This document shows, piece after piece, positions 62,469-64,000 of a DNA stretch of 64,000 nt; within the stretch, counting starts at the first letter, position 1; the number at the start of each line of letters is the position of its first letter. The DNA is taken from assembly GCA_958415625.1 (NCBI GenBank), contig CATYZI010000001.1:1-64000 (forward strand), in the 5' to 3' direction. The notes under the pieces are model-generated. The model worked only from the letters and a program-made list of their open reading frames with translations, was not told the origin of the DNA and ran no database searches. Source of the stretch: an uncultured Collinsella sp. (GTDB lineage: Bacteria > Actinomycetota > Coriobacteriia > Coriobacteriales > Coriobacteriaceae). A program made the position numbers and the translations under genes.

Positions 62469-63905
62469 ATGAATCAGGTGGAGCAGAGCGTCGCTGAGTA
62501 TGTCGATGAGGTCTGGGAAGATGTCGTCGCCGATATCAAGCAGCTGGTGAGTTATCCGTCCGTGGCAGTTTCTGCCGATGCAGAGCCCAGCGCGCCGTTT
62601 GGCCGCCCGGTCCGTGACGCGCTCGATTGCGCGCTCGGCATTGCGCAAAAGCTCGGCTACCAGACGAGCGACGACGAGGGCTATGTGGGCATTGCCGATA
62701 TCCCGGGCCGCGGTGACAAGCAGCTCGCGACCATTTGCCATGTGGACGTGGTGCCCGCCGGCCCCGGCTGGAACACCGACCCGTTTGCGATGGAGCGTCG
62801 CGAGGGCTGGCTGCTCGGCCGCGGCGTTATCGACGACAAGGGTCCTGCCGTGCTGTCGCTCTACGCCGGCGCCTATCTGCTCAAGCACGGTATTACCCCG
62901 CGCTACACCTTCCGCGCGCTGCTGGGCTGCGATGAGGAAGTGGGCATGTCCGACGTTCACCATTATCTGGAGAACCACGCGAACCCCGACTTTCTGTTTA
63001 CGCCCGATGCCGAGTTCCCGGTCTGCAATGCCGAGAAGGGCCAGTTTGGGGCGACGTTTGTGAGCTCCAAGATCGACGGCGGGCGCATTGTGTCCTGGAG
63101 CGGTGCCGAGGCGAGCAACGCCATTCCGTCGCAGTCTATCTGCGAGCTTGCGATTGCCGTCGATGAGCTGCCGGCGCCCGTTGAGAACGCCGACCGCCTG
63201 GAGATCACGGCGCTCGATAACGGGCATGCGCAGATTTTCGCCCACGGCATTGGCGGTCATGCCTCGATGCCCGAGGGAACGGTCAATGCCGTCGGCCTGA
63301 TCGTGGCGTATCTGCGCGAGGCCGAGGATGCGTTTGGTGCGCGCGACGAGCGCCTGCTGACGCCTGCCGAGCACGAGTTCGTTAAGTTCTTGGCCTTTGT
63401 GCACGCGGATGCCTATGGTCGTGGCCTGGGAATCGATGCGACGAACACGGCGTTTGGCCCGCTCACGTGCAACCCCGGCGTCATCCGCGTGGTGGATGGC
63501 CACATTGAGCAGGTCATTGACGTGCGTTTCCCCGACAGCACGAGCGCCGATACCATCCGCGAGCAGCTCGAGCCACTTGTGGGCCGCTTTGGCGTGACGT
63601 ATCGCGTGGATCGCGCAAAGGTGCCGCTCTCGGTCTCTGCCGACGACCCGGCCGTGAAGGCGCTGATTGACACCTATAACGAGTTTACGGGTAAGCATGC
63701 CGAACCCTTCGCCATGGGCGGTGGCACGTACGCACGCAACTTTGCCCGCGCCGTCTCGTTTGGCCCCGAGGAGACCGGCCTGGAGCTGCCCACATGGGGC
63801 GGCCAGATGCACGGCCCCAACGAGTGCGCCAACGAAGAGCAGCTCAAGCAGGCGCTCAAGATTTATATCGTCGCAATCCTGCGCTTGAACGAGCTGGAGC
63901 TTTAA
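62469..63905 (+). CDS. M20-family dipeptidase (PepV/Sapep-like)
   Basis: 478 residues. Metal ligands of M20: His in ATICHVDVVPAGPGWNTDPF, Asp in GVIDDKGPAV, and the acid pair in LGCDEEVGMSDV. A lid domain follows. Such enzymes hydrolyse dipeptides, often with an N-terminal beta-Ala or unusual residue. AAGGAGG precedes the ATG at 62469. Preceded by the HAD gene and followed at once by family A copy 4. Confidence 0.92.
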   Translation: MNQVEQSVAEYVDEVWEDVVADIKQLVSYPSVAVSADAEPSAPFGRPVRDALDCALGIAQKLGYQTSDDEGYVGIADIPGRGDKQLATICHVDVVPAGPGWNTDPFAMERREGWLLGRGVIDDKGPAVLSLYAGAYLLKHGITPRYTFRALLGCDEEVGMSDVHHYLENHANPDFLFTPDAEFPVCNAEKGQFGATFVSSKIDGGRIVSWSGAEASNAIPSQSICELAIAVDELPAPVENADRLEITALDNGHAQIFAHGIGGHASMPEGTVNAVGLIVAYLREAEDAFGARDERLLTPAEHEFVKFLAFVHADAYGRGLGIDATNTAFGPLTCNPGVIRVVDGHIEQVIDVRFPDSTSADTIREQLEPLVGRFGVTYRVDRAKVPLSVSADDPAVKALIDTYNEFTGKHAEPFAMGGGTYARNFARAVSFGPEETGLELPTWGGQMHGPNECANEEQLKQALKIYIVAILRLNELEL

Positions 63906-63915
63906 GGTTACGCGA

Positions 63916-64000
63916 ACGCCAGGGTGACAACCTGTCTTTCGAAGAGGACGGCATGACCAGAAGGTCTATGCCGTCCTCTTTCTGAAAATGATCCCTTGGG
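63916..64000 (+). repeat. Structured intergenic element, family A copy 4 (cut by the window edge)
   Basis: The inner hairpin AAGAGGACGGCAT, then GACC-AGAA-GGTC, then ATGCCGTCCTCTT is perfect. The outer stem CCAGGG (63919-63924) appears to pair with CCCTTGG at 63993-63999, and the 3' arm runs to the window end, so the copy is partial. Confidence 0.7.

Noticed and set aside
1..64000. tRNA, rRNA and CRISPR genes
   Set aside because: Reading the intergenic spaces I found no cloverleaf with CCA-type ends, no rRNA-like segment and no array of short repeats with regular spacers. A tool search (tRNAscan-SE, barrnap, CRISPR finder) would be decisive.

Overview
The window is a high-GC chromosomal segment that looks like a gut coriobacterium, most probably Collinsella or a close relative. 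This is judged from the GC-rich, CGC/GCC-rich codon style with Shine-Dalgarno leaders, the gene families present (actinobacterial-type dnaE, class III fructose bisphosphatase, neelaredoxin-type superoxide reductase, C69 dipeptidase, several DegV and GtrA proteins) and the lack of respiratory genes. It cannot be proved from the sequence alone. I saw no rRNA, tRNA, CRISPR array, prophage or replication origin.

Layout. 0-1.6 kb: an IS110-family element with a hairpin-forming non-coding end, next to an AT-rich decayed gene. 1.7-16.3 kb: genome maintenance and C1 metabolism on the + strand (dnaE, a SWIM/SNF2 helicase, a superoxide reductase, a catalytically dead NAD-synthetase-like protein, ruvC-ruvA-ruvB, fhs) and a small Cys-rich protein on the - strand. 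16.4-27 kb: envelope and unknown genes (a TM protein, a CDF metal transporter, two zinc-ribbon proteins, a DUF1016 nuclease, a Tat-exported PI-PLC-like protein, two paralogous lipoproteins). 27-30.4 kb: fchA-folD, with an IS256-family element inserted in the last codons of folD and a probable MITE beyond it. 30.5-34.3 kb: C69 dipeptidase, a phasin-like protein and a UbiB/ABC1 kinase. 34.5-42.2 kb: a cobalamin riboswitch followed by a ~2160-residue surface protein and a second surface protein, both with transcobalamin-like DUF4430 domains. 42.3-52 kb: two GtrA proteins, class III FBPase, a DegV protein, a TIM-barrel-like protein, an RNA m5C methyltransferase, an unusual MetRS-like protein and a DUF3267 membrane zincin. 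52.2-59 kb: late queuosine genes (queH, queA, tgt) interspersed with a tail-anchored coiled-coil protein and an SDR. 59-64 kb: a LOG-family protein, a RelB/YafQ-type toxin-antitoxin pair, a second DegV, a HAD phosphatase and an M20 dipeptidase.

How genes fit together. Fhs, FchA and FolD form a tetrahydrofolate C1 route. This FolD has lost cyclohydrolase residues, and the neighbouring FchA can supply that step. QueA makes epoxyqueuosine on tRNA, QueH reduces it, and Tgt inserts the precursor base. The riboswitch, the DUF4430 domains and a beta-propeller together suggest a cell-surface corrinoid-capture system in a monoderm. This is the best candidate here for an under-described system.

The intergenic spaces are unusually rich in palindromes. 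At least four families recur. One (four copies, ~100 bp) keeps a fixed hairpin core while its outer stem changes on both arms together, as expected for a structure under selection.
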